The notes under the pieces: model-generated
Told to the model about the DNA's origin: nothing
The model's input: only the letters and a program-made list of their open reading frames with translations
The model's database searches: none
Program-made: the position numbers and the translations under genes
Source: Engraulis encrasicolus
Taxonomy: Eukaryota; Chordata; Actinopteri; Clupeiformes; Engraulidae
NCBI RefSeq assembly: GCF_034702125.1
Contig: NC_085865.1
Span: forward strand, 20,720,781-20,784,780
Reading direction: 5' to 3'
Length of the DNA: 64,000 nt
In this document: positions 54,182 through 64,000 of the stretch, piece after piece
Layout of the letters: the number at the start of each line of letters is the position of its first letter
Numbering within the stretch: the stretch's first letter is position 1

Positions 54182-57100
54182 ACAAAAAGGGGCTTATGAG
54201 CTGGCCTTTGCATAACTTCCAGCCTCCCCTGTTCTGCTTTTCATCAAAACTCTGTGTCAACTTGTTGGAGGAAATGCTGTGTGCTTCAGCATGCAGTTCT
54301 TCTTGATCACATTGTCTGGATGTGACTAAGGCCTCTCAGATGTGACTTGGTTGGACCAACATTTCCTCATACCAAACACAGTGCTGTGCAGTCAGATGCG
54401 TGTTGCCATTCAACGTTATCTGTCACGTGTAAACGCATGTACAGTGTGATGATGTTGGAATACTTGAAATTCATTCTGGAAAGCAGACAGCACTGAAATC
54501 TAAGATACCATCACATCAGAGGTTATGCATGACCCGTTGGCTCGGGTGACATGCCCATTCGTTTTCGAGCAGTGCAGAAGATATGTCAAACATATCAGTA
54601 GCCTACTGCACGGTGCGAGCGAATGGCATGGGAATGCTACAGGTATGAGGGCTGTAAGTGGACTGTCCTCCAGCTTACCTCAGAACAGACCAGTGCAAGC
54701 CGTCCCAATTCAATTATTCAGCCATGACTGGGTGATATTTTCCATAGTAGTATTTTGTTACTGTTCCACTGTATGAAGCGACGCTTCCACCTTACCAGCT
54801 AATTGCTGACCACTGTAAGTGAGGTGCAATTGAACTTAGAATGACTGAGATGACTTCCTTGACATGACCTGACCATGGCCTACACCTGCTGGGAGTGCAC
54901 CAGAGATCCCCGGCGGTGCGCAGAATTTTGTTTTTACGTTGAGATTGTGACCAAAATTTCGCTTGGGAACATTATAATTAGGTCAAAACAAACCAAATGT
55001 CATGTTTTGGTCCCCATTTTATGTCTTATGCGAGAATCATTAGTAATGAAACACTTAAATCATTCACCTATACCGTGTGGAAGTTTGTGTTGGAGGTGCG
55101 CGGCATGTCTTGGGCACAGATAAGGGGGTGCTTTAAGGATAAAACGGTTATGAACCACTGGCCTACACGGTGGTCAAAGCAAGTTGGCCTGTTTAGCTAC
55201 AAACTACTATCCTAAAGAAATGGCTTATTTGAGGACAAAATGTTCCTTGAAGTACCCCCTCATATGATGTTCTACCAAATAGTTGGCCTGTTTAAAAATA
55301 ATTTTAAAGAAATAACTTTTCGAGGACAAGACAAAATATTCCTTTAAGTACCCCCTCTTTCGTAAGTTGTTCTACCAAGACCATACCTTTCTGCACCCTG
55401 TAAAACTTCAAAGCCTTAAAAGTTCTGTCTGACTGCATGCCTTTACTATGAATAAGCTTATGTAATGCCCGAGTGTGGCAGATGTTGTCATCTTTTTCAC
55501 CACTCATTCTACCTCTTCCCTACTATCCTTTTGTGTCATTGTTTCTTTAGGTCCCTTCACAGATGTCGTGACCACAAACCTCAAGCTAAAGAACCCCTCA
55601 GACAAACGAGTATGCTTCAAAGTGAAGACCACTGCACCTCGGCGGTACTGTGTACGGCCAAACAGCGGCATCATCGACCCAGGAGCCTCCGTCACCGTCT
55701 CAGGTAAAGGGCCTGTCCGCTTCTCCCGCTACCTCCCTCCCCGCCTCGTATCGTCGAACAGATGATTCATTTGCTTGTCCCAGAGTAATCAGGTTCAGCG
55801 TATTTCATTTCAGGGGCCATGATTTTTTAATGACTGATCATTCAGCAAAGTCATATCTCGCGCTCTTATTTGTAACTGACATAATATCGCTTTGGCGCTG
55901 TCAGTCTGTGATGGGAGTGTGTGCGCGGACACAGTATGTCACCGACTTGGTGTGGAAGTGTGGGGGGTTGGGGTAGGGAGGGGGCTAGAGGCTTCAAGCG
56001 GTCGTTAAAATAGCTCTGTCACTTCCTAACCATGTGTAGGCTGGCGTCTTGTCAGATCTATAAGGAGAGGCTGGCCAAGGAGGCGGGACGGAGGGTGCAC
56101 TTTTGAACACGCAGCGTAAATGCCAGCAAGTTTCTTGGCATTTCTCTGCTGCGTTGGGGTATGGAAATCTGACGGGGCAAAAATTGAGCCGCCAACGGTG
56201 TTCATTTACAGCGGAGTGTTGTTAGCAGTCGTCAGAATCTGTATTGTACTGAGTGATCGGATCTCCCAAAAAGAAACTGTTTGTAAAATGTTTCAAACTG
56301 CATAAATGAAATGCAGATGCCATGGCGTCCACTGTACTGACGCATAGATTAACAAATGTGGTCCCTTGTTATCGCCTTTTCAGCTCATTATCATGCTGTA
56401 CTGATGGGACTAAACTAGGGATGCACCGATACCACTTCCTTGAAAACTGATACAAGTACATTAATGTGTGTACTTGCCGGTACCGATACCGAAACCTTTT
56501 ACCACCAAAATACAATGAAAATAAATGCATGGCCTTGTTTTTTCATCCTGTGATATTTGTATTGTCCATTTCCATGTGGATTTAAATGTTAGTAAATGTA
56601 TGAGGTGGCACTTTTTTCCATGCTGCTTTCAAGTCCACAGCACGTGACAAGATTTTGCATTGTTTTTTGTAATAACAGTGTTGTTCCTGGTATCGGCAAG
56701 TGCTTGACGAGTACGAGTACGACTATAATGAGCAGTATCGGGTGCCGATACCGATACCAGTATCGGTATCGGTGCATCCCTAGAGTAAACTGCTGTAACA
56801 GTACCTGCAGTCTTATTACTTATTACTATTACTGTTACTGTTGAGTTCACTGTTCCCCTTTTTTTGTCTTCTCACAGTAATGCTGCAGCCGTTTGACTAC
56901 GATCCAAATGAAAAAAGTAAACACAAATTCATGGTGCAGACCATCTTCGCACCCTCCGGTGTCACAGACCTCGAAGGAATGGTAAGAAGTCTGCATCGTC
57001 AGCCCCCTTCCCTTTGTTTATAGCAACTAGAAACCCTCTTGGCCACATTGGTTGAAGAGGGTGCAGCGTTTAAGCACTGGTAGTGGTGTGATCTATTGGC

Positions 57101-60100
57101 TTGTTATGTTTTGCAACAGACAACCCATTAGAGCCTCATACATCATTCCGCTGCAGTGCATGACGCTCGGCAGTAGATGGCAGTAAACGTGCATACGATT
57201 TGAATCTGTGTAACTTCTGATGTAGAAGTCGTCGTTTAATGCATGCCCTTTCATTACTTGCTTCATAAATCTTTAACGCGCGCAAAATTACTCTTTTTGA
57301 AATGAAATGTTAATCGCTGCTCATTGTTCAGAAAGAAGCGAGGCAGTGCCGTGATCTGGGTTTCTAACATCAAAATTCCCACAGACAAAGGGGGGTATTG
57401 CAGAAGAATATACCCAGCCATTATTATGCTGCTGTGAGATCTGCAAAATTCATGTTTTTACACTTGTAGTAAATTTTAGATGGGGGGGGGTTATGGTATT
57501 CTTCATCACTCTCTGTGTGTTATAATAATGAACAGCATGTAACTGGTTGCCAAACGTCTTGGTCTTTTTTCCGCAGTGGAAAGATGCGAAACCGGACGAG
57601 CTGATGGACTCCAAGCTGCGATGTGTGTTTGAGATGCCTTCCGAAAACGATAAAGTGGTAAGTGGACTCCTTGCCGAGAGCCGCTATTGGTTTGCACCAT
57701 CACTGCAAGCACTTAGCTCTTTCTTTTTCTTTTTTAATTCTCTCCTCCTCCCTCCTTCCTCCTCCTCCTGTTCTTGCTTTCTTTATTCCTTGGGCTGCTG
57801 TCGTGCTTGCTCTCGCTCCTGTAGATGCTGTAGATGCTGTTACAGTAGTGCTGCTATTGATTTAGCTGTGTATTTGCCAGGGCTACTCTTTTATAATGCA
57901 ACACGGTCCGTTCCTCATAGAAAGGCCTCTCATCCTGTAAGGCTAGTGTTCTCGCTGCCTCCCGCTCTTTCTCTCTGTCTCTGCCCCCATCCATACCTCG
58001 TTCTCTTTCTCTCTATTCAAGTCTTTTCCTGGCTCTAGATGGGGGTTATTGCTCTTCATTCACAAATGTAGACCTCTCTGTTATAGGCCATGCTCCTGTC
58101 TATTCTGCACACAGCACTGAACTAAATGCTGGAATTATGGCCAGCACCATTATCTATCAGGCTTCTCCGTTCACTTCCGTCGCCATTAAATGTGCACTAA
58201 ACGATCACTTAAAGGTGTAGGCTGAGAGCCTGTGTCTCGGTCGGCAGTGTGCCCTGCTCTAACATCCACTCAACAACACCGCTCCTTTGTCTCGCGCTGC
58301 CGAAAGCGCTGAGCTGATTGGCTGTGATTGTGTCAAGTTTGATCTTAGTCACTTTATGTTTGACAAAGATTTGTGGATTGCAGATAAACTCCCAGACTAC
58401 ACCTACTTTTCTTGTGAAGCGTGGCACTCCTTTCTCCTTCTTCTGTTGCCGGCCAAAGTCCCACCGCTGTGTTTTAGGTCTCTTGCCTTGTACTCGTTCT
58501 CTCCTACTGCACTGTAACAAAAGAGGAGTGGGATTGCCTCTTCCTGGAACACGAGTTGAAAGGCTGGGCTCCAAGGAAATACCTGAAGCAAACAACACCT
58601 TTTTGAAAGAGTTGTTTGAGCGAAAAAACCTAGAACACAGTTTGTCAGTCTCTGGGAGCAACAGTGCCATTCTCCATTAGTTCAACCCTGAGTAGTGATC
58701 AGTGTCTTTTTTCCGTTTTGATCTGTTTTTAACTGGGCTTCTATAGCTTTTTAATCACCCACCAATCAAGCCTCTTGATTGCATGCTGCATGTACTCTTC
58801 CCTCTTCCCCTCCTCCCTTCCTCTTCTATCCCATCACCCCACCCCTCCTCCTATCCTCTTTCTGTATCTCCCACCCATCTGCTTTCCTCCTCCACTATCC
58901 TACCACCCCACCCTCCTCCTCCTCCTCCTCCTCCTCCTCCTCCTCCTCCCTCTGGTGTGTCACTGTGGCATCACGTCCCCCACCGCTCTAAAGAACCTCC
59001 GGAGCAGGCAGATAGGGATGAGCACCCCCCAGTACACCCCCCGGGTCCCCAGGCAGCCGGGCGAGCGTGTCGCCATGACACCGGGAGACTTCTACACCCC
59101 GATGGGCCGCAAGGCCTGCGGCGAGCCCGAGGAGTGGGGAGACGTCCCCGACATGGCTCAGGCAGCTAGAGGCAGCAAGGGCAGGAAGTGGAAGGTTTGT
59201 GGCAGTACAGGGAGACTGAGGTACAGCAGGGTCATGGATGGAGGTGAAGATGAGGGATGGGTAGGGCTCTTATGTCAGGGGTGGGGAACCTGTTTCATTC
59301 GAAGGGCCACTTCAAATTCATCCGAGGGTCGTACTATGCACAAGCCAGGATTTTCCCCTTCACTTTAGACCTATATTGAAGGCTGCCACCTTTTAAACAA
59401 ACACCACCTTCTCTAGGTTGCCTGAATTGCAAATGCATTTTCTAAGATTACTTTACAAAATATGTCATATTTCATGTGAAGCTGAATAACATTACAATTA
59501 TATAGGGGGCCGGATAAAACGGCCTCAGGGGCCGCAAACGGCCCTCGAGACATAGGTTCCCGACCCCTGCTCTATGTAGAAGCTACTATACAGCAGGGAG
59601 ACTGGAGTAAAGCCTGGTTTAGACTCGTCCTTCAGTTGGGGGACACGTACTGTCAGCGGCGGGCAGCGGCAGATCGCGGATAATTCGGCCTGGGAGAAAT
59701 ATACGTTGATCGCGGCAAGGGGTCTTTTCAGCGCTAAAAGAGGGGGCGTGGTGGCTGTTTGGGTACTTGATCTGCTGCTACCCCCCACTGACAGTGCGTG
59801 TCCTCCAACTGAAGGACGAGTCTAAACCAGGCTTAAAGGTCCAATTCAAGCTAGTACCTCCTGTCCTTTTTTTTGCTCTGTGTTGCCCCGTCTCTGTGGA
59901 GAAAACAAAAGTGGCAGCCTTGGCAGAGTAACTTGAGGTGGGCCTTTTCCCCGTTCAACATCCCAAATGCAAATAAAGAACGGGACCTTTCGAAACGTGC
60001 ATTTTGGAGATATTGAATAAAACTAAAATCTTCAATGACGTCTTGCCTTGCATCATGAGGCCACAGGCAAAAGGAACTAGTACTAGTTTGATGTGTACCC

Positions 60101-61862
60101 ATGGGTGGAGGTAATGATGAGGGATGGGTAAGGATTGACGTAAAACTACAGGGCTGATGGTAGTCAGACAGCATAGCTGATGGCTTGGTGGTGTTTCTCT
60201 GCTAGAAGGGTAAATATAGGTCTAGTTTCACTGATAATAATTGATTAATCAAATCTCATTCTAAAAAAAAGCACTCGTCTAGACTGAACGACGTAGTATT
60301 TTTTTTTTTTTAAGTACGAAAAACCCTGAGGCAAGGAGCCATGAATAAAGACAAATTTCCTCCAGTCTTCAAAAGATTCAGGCTGTGAATGTTTCACTAC
60401 ACAGATGCTGCACAAAATAGATCATCGTAGTCACAGCACATACAGAACCCCTCTTGATGTCCTTATTTTGAAGATGCAGACAGATTGACCTAGGAGCGAA
60501 AAAAAAAAAACTGCAAGATTGCTATTATGCGCAGACCATATTTGCCAGATGCTGATTTGGCCTAATAGGCAACTAAAATGTCAGCGAAGGGGAAATATTT
60601 AGAGGTTCAGACGTCCTGAAGCCCTTTGAGGATTTGGCACGACGCAACAACGCACTAATTTATGAGTGTTGCGTTATAGACTTCAATAGCCAAAGTGAAT
60701 GACTTATTTTCGTAGCCATATGAAAGTCATTGCTAGAATAAGTGTAGCTCGCTCGCCGCTAATGTTGCTGCTCTTCAGGAGGCTAATCAACTCCAGCCGT
60801 ACCAACAGAAACATTACAGCTCTTCGCATGCATCAGTGAGAAACTGATCTTAATTATCCATGCAGAGAGAAAAGGCAGAGAGTTTTGGCGTGTCTAACTG
60901 TGAATTGACAGAGCGGATCAGTTGCAGTGCTCCTCAAATCGGGCTCAACAGTCTGATTTTAGTCATTAATTACAATGCTGGGGGAAAAAATCTTAGCTGC
61001 AGTGACGGGATGACTAATATCCATGATAGTTTTTTTGTTGTTGTTGCCATGAGAATGGAAGCATTGTGATTACAGGCTTTGAGTAGAGGAGACCTACTTA
61101 AGAATATCCTGCCGTGGGACTCGGAAATCAATGAAAAAGAAGAATAGTTTATCATTATTGTATTTCCTCGGATTAAGACTTGTCGTTCTGATGCAGTAGA
61201 ATCGTATCGATTCAGGAAACCCTGTATCAATATATTCAACCCCATACATTATACATGTACGTTGGGCTACACCTGCAAAAGTCTTCTTCCTCTCCCCCCC
61301 ACCCTTCTCTAATCAACTTTTCATGGCGGGTTGCAGAATGACGTGGACGCGAGCAGCAAGTCGGCGCCCTCCCTCCACGTGTCCAAGTCAGACGGCACGT
61401 CGGCCCAAGCCAAGCCCGCCAGCTCGTCCCTGGATGACACGGAGAAGAAGAAGCTGCTGGAGGAGTGCAAGAGGCTGCAGTCCGAAGTGGCCCGCATGGC
61501 GGACGAAAACCGGCAACTCAAGGTAACATCTCCAGAAAAGAAAAGAAAAATAAAACGAGAAGTTTCTCTCTCTCTCAAGGTCTTTTCTAGTCCCCATAGG
61601 AGTTAGCTGCTGAATAAGGGGGAGATCGAAGGGATGGGCGAGAAGCAGAAGGGATGTGATCCCTAGACTTACACGCCCGGCTGCTTCAAAACCTGGAGTT
61701 GTTCAGATTTTGAGCCCTACTACTTACCTTGCAGAAGTCAAGTGCCTTTGAGACTTCAGTGCGTTAAGTTTAGCTGTTATCCTTGATAATAATTCCACCT
61801 GAAATAAAGGAAATCGGTTGTGTTTGTGTGTGTGTTTGTGTGTGTGTTTGTGTGTGTGTCCG

Positions 61863-61899
<37 letters not shown>

Positions 61900-63348
61900 A
61901 TGCAGACATGCGAGCATAACTGTGTGATCTCATCACAGCAAAAAAGTCGTAGCCCCAAGCAAAATGCTCATTGTCACCACAAAGCACAAAGCTGCATTTT
62001 CATGCACGTTTTCATGTGTGCGCTCACTTTGGAATAAATAGCTGGTTGCCGATTGGCTGGCTGGCAAAGCCATGTTTTTTTCAACACATCACCATCCCAC
62101 TGATGTTGGGTTTCTCTTTCATGCCTGACACGCACACATGTGCCCGGCATTCATATGAGGGCAATTATTGCCTAGCCCCCATCATCTTTATGCAAGGCGT
62201 TATGCCTCTCCGCGTGATTAAAATATGGGTGTCAAAAGAGTGATGAAAACGATAGAATGCTCAAACTTGATTAGAAATGGTAATCCGTCACAGCGCGCGA
62301 GACAGTCGGTTCCTCTCTGAGGGGGGCATCATCATCATTGCGTCCTCCTCGGCGTCTTCGTGGAAGGTCTGCTTGGGCGTAATCAACAGGAGAGCGTCCT
62401 CGTAATGGCCGAACATCAAATTAATTTTTGCCCTCCCCAAGATCTTAACTTATTCACTCGCATATTTCCTAAATGATTGCTAGATGTTTCATCAGTCCGC
62501 GAAGCACTCTGTTCATCATAAATGTAATAATAACATGACTAAATGGGGTGGTTTTATGATGTGATTTGTAGAGTGTCTGTGTGTGTGTGTGTGTGCGCGC
62601 CGCGGGCACGAGTGTGTGTGTATGAGAGGGGGTGTGAGAGTCAGATAGTCGGTCTTCACTGCCATATAATCTCTGGAGATCAAACCCTTTAAAAGTGTTG
62701 CTCAGTAATAAGCACACAGCGCTTTCTGAAGACAAGCGCCTGGGGTTCTCTGCCAAGTAGTGTCGAGGGGGGAAGGTGCGGCAGGGCTGGGCAGGGCAGG
62801 GCATGGAAGCAGGACCTCTGACAGCTGGGCCCCGGGCAAAGTCACCTGAGAGGGCCCCCAAATCCAATACATACAAAGTAATGAGGTTCCAATTCTGCTT
62901 CCCTCCTCCCTGGGCCCCGAGACAACTGACCCATTTGTCCCCCCCAATTGGCTTCCCTGCATAGAAGGCAGGCATAGCATGGAGGCAGGCAGCTGTAAGT
63001 GAAGGAAGGAAGGAGGTATAGCTGGGATTTTTAAGATTCCTCCTCAGCATCCATCAGTACCCTGGGCGTGGAGCCGCCCGTCAAGGTGGGGATTTGAAGT
63101 CTGAAACCAAACGGGGGAGCTTCTAAAACATAGTCACGATTTGAGATGAATCATACGCACCCAGCTCGTGCTGTTATGCACCTCGGCTGCGCTTGTCACA
63201 GTGCGACTACTGAAAGGCGTCTTTTCATATTTTTATTATTATTTTATTTTGTGCATCTTTAGAAGTTTTCTTCTTTTTTTTGCGGTGTGACACAGGTGTA
63301 CAACGTTGTGGCAGTCAAATGTCCGCCCGTGCTGTCTTGATTTCCTGC

Positions 63349-63393
<45 letters not shown>

Positions 63394-64000
63394 AGTGCTA
63401 CCACACACGCATTCACTGCTTTAAATGCTCAGGCTTTGTTGTCAATAAAGCAGCATTTTAGCATTTGCCTACCTCAATTAATGCACATACTTAAAGGGGT
63501 ATGCCACTATTTTGGGGCTTAATACAGTTAAAATCGTTGGCCAGGGTTTATAAAGGTGGTACGCTGGTGGTATGCTACGATGCTACACGGATCCGTTGAC
63601 TTTCACTAGCTTAGCAACATATTCCCTCTTTTAACTTGTCTTAAAGCAAGACAACGCTTAACATAAAAAATAAGACACTTTACCACCTTTATAAAACCCA
63701 GCCAACGATTTTAACTGTATTAAGCCCCAAAATAGTGGCATACCCCTTTAAGCACAGCACATTGACGTTTATGTTTTTTTTACATGTACAAAGTAAACAA
63801 TAGGTCAATGTTACAAAGTGCAGATATTGAACCACTGATAGAAAATTGTTGATACACATCCCACGTATGCATGTACCCAGTATGTATGTATGTATGAGCG
63901 TGCGTATGCATTAATGCACTAGCTCACCGTCTAAAACTGCGGCTTGTGTTTGGTGCAGGACGAGGGTCTGAGACAGCGGAAGGCTCTGCGGCCCGACAAC
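52525..64000 (+). CDS. vapa: VAMP-associated protein A, 3' end outside window
   Basis: VAPA is a tail-anchored ER protein whose cytosolic MSP domain binds FFAT motifs of lipid-transfer and trafficking proteins at membrane contact sites. Coding exons: 52525-52582, 55551-55703, 56878-56981, 57577-57657, 61337-61522, 63959-64000 (cut by the window edge). They join in phase to 208 codons. The MSP domain covers about residues 1-125: [40 protein letters not shown], then [36 protein letters not shown] is the VAP consensus, and the FFAT-contacting KFM is kept. The coiled coil ([20 protein letters not shown]) is at residues about 171-190. The C-terminal transmembrane anchor should lie to the right. 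VAPA rather than VAPB is supported by its place beside PPP4R1 and by the [13 protein letters not shown] join. Confidence 0.95.
54101..54179. repeat. (GT)n microsatellite in vapa intron 1
   Basis: Pure GT run of about 40 units. Confidence 0.95.
54886..55160. mobile_element. Decayed hAT-type element
   Basis: Exact octamers GCCTACAC flank it (54878-54885 and 55161-55168). The right end is TTATGAACCACTG, typical of hAT; the left end is decayed. No coding capacity. Confidence 0.65.
55182..55378. repeat. Tandem duplication of about 99 bp in vapa intron 1
   Basis: A unit starting AGTTGGCCTGTTTA and ending GTTCTACCAA occurs twice in a row. The copies share GAGGACAA(G)A, TTCCTT(G/T)AAGTACCCCCTC and other blocks with some divergence. 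It ends about 170 bp before exon 2. Confidence 0.8.
56416..56782. mobile_element. hAT-type MITE, copy 2 of 2
   Basis: Ends TAGGGATGCACCGATACCAC and TCGGTGCATCCCTA; octamers GACTAAAC (56408-56415) and GAGTAAAC (56783-56790) match at seven of eight. Highly similar to the copy at 33560-33923. Ends about 95 bp before vapa exon 3. Confidence 0.9.
58911..58950 (+). repeat. (CTC)n microsatellite
   Basis: A pure CCT/CTC triplet run at the end of a 150-nt pyrimidine-rich stretch, about 40 nt before a candidate alternative vapa exon. Confidence 0.95.
58993..59193 (+). other. vapa: Candidate alternative vapa exon
   Basis: Preceded by a long pyrimidine tract and AAAG, this 201-nt stretch is open in the frame needed to insert between the exons at 57577-57657 and 61337-61522, which both have phase-0 borders. 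It encodes 67 residues ([20 protein letters not shown] at the start) and ends AAG|GTTTGT, a weaker donor. It is GC-rich and coding-like, unlike its neighbours. Mammalian VAPA has a long isoform with an insert at exactly this junction, starting GITPPG; here GITSPT lies in frame just upstream, at about 58973-58990, but without an AG acceptor. The exon is not needed for the reading frame. Its use is unproven. Confidence 0.45.
59276..59569. mobile_element. hAT-type MITE
   Basis: Ends CAGGGGTGGGGAACCTG and TAGGTTCCCGACCCCTG are inverted repeats. Flanks CTCTTATGT / CTCTATGT are the same octamer with one extra base. GGGCC/GGCCCTC motifs inside. Confidence 0.8.
59611..59833. mobile_element. PIF/Harbinger-like MITE with ~45-bp TIR
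   Basis: Ends AGCCTGGTTTAGACTCGTCC and GGACGAGTCTAAACCAGGCT are perfect inverted repeats that continue inward for another 25 bp with few mismatches. TAA flanks both ends (59608-59610 and 59834-59836). No coding capacity. Confidence 0.85.
59834..61336. other. vapa intron sequence, nothing recognised
   Basis: AT-rich intronic sequence before the exon at 61337. No exon or defined element seen. Confidence 0.5.
61821..61900. repeat. (GT)n followed by (CGTG)n microsatellite
   Basis: TTTGTGTGTGTG units change abruptly into nine CGTG units. In vapa intron before the last visible exon. Confidence 0.9.
62041..63490. other. vapa intron sequence with short low-complexity tracts
   Basis: A T-run lies at about 63363-63390. 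GGGCCC-rich sequence at about 62785-62960 may be a decayed repeat. No exon seen. Confidence 0.5.
63491..63751. mobile_element. Foldback MITE with ~70-bp inverted arms
   Basis: The left arm starts AGGGGTATGCCACTATTTTG and the right arm ends CAAAATAGTGGCATACCCCT. The arms are nearly identical for about 70 bp, through CTTAATACAGTTAAAATCGT to the TTTATAAAGGTGGTA / TACCACCTTTATAAA inner edges. TTAA flanks both ends, suggesting a TTAA-targeting superfamily (piggyBac or Kolobok type). Confidence 0.85.

Noticed and set aside
58209..58670. 153-residue minus-strand frame in a vapa intron
   Set aside because: No recognised family and no splice or promoter context; probably chance.

Overview
The window is nuclear DNA from a ray-finned (teleost) fish. 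The evidence is four multi-exon vertebrate genes with GT-AG introns, very dense (GT)n and (AG)n microsatellites, and many short DNA transposons of types common in fish, most with intact target-site duplications. No bacterial, organellar or viral gene is visible.

Layout. (1) About 1-4344, minus strand: napg (gamma-SNAP), 11 of its coding exons; the last exon(s) lie beyond the left edge. (2) 4345-6096: head-to-head intergenic spacer. (3) 6097-13147, plus: twsg1 (twisted gastrulation), complete in four coding exons. (4) 13148-17840: tail-to-tail spacer holding the 3' untranslated regions of twsg1 and ppp4r1. (5) 17841-51763, minus: ppp4r1 (protein phosphatase 4 regulatory subunit 1), complete in 20 coding exons that join in phase to 1,044 codons plus stop. 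Its 12-kb intron 11 (30292-42299) is packed with transposons. (6) 51764-52524: short head-to-head promoter spacer. (7) 52525-64000, plus: vapa (VAMP-associated protein A), five complete coding exons plus the start of the next; the C-terminal membrane anchor is off the right edge.

Gene roles. The genes are not one pathway. NAPG is a SNARE-disassembly adaptor, TWSG1 a secreted BMP modulator, PPP4R1 a HEAT-repeat scaffold for the PP4 phosphatase, and VAPA an ER contact-site receptor. All four map to human 18p11.22, so this is conserved synteny with rearranged order: NAPG is next to TWSG1, and RALBP1 and RAB31, which flank PPP4R1 in human, are missing from these intervals.

Most notable observations. 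A decayed transposon in ppp4r1 intron 11 has long imperfect inverted repeats and a broken THAP-type zinc-finger reading frame. Three decayed copies of the splice-acceptor end of twsg1 exon 3 lie inside twsg1 intron 2. Two ppp4r1 exons have long (CT)n microsatellites directly as their polypyrimidine tract. A possible alternative vapa exon sits exactly where mammals insert the long-isoform segment. One 961-bp element carries eight copies of a 14-bp motif. Several elements are nested in others. I found no convincing evidence of a wholly new biological system; the exon-scale duplications and the THAP element are the best leads.
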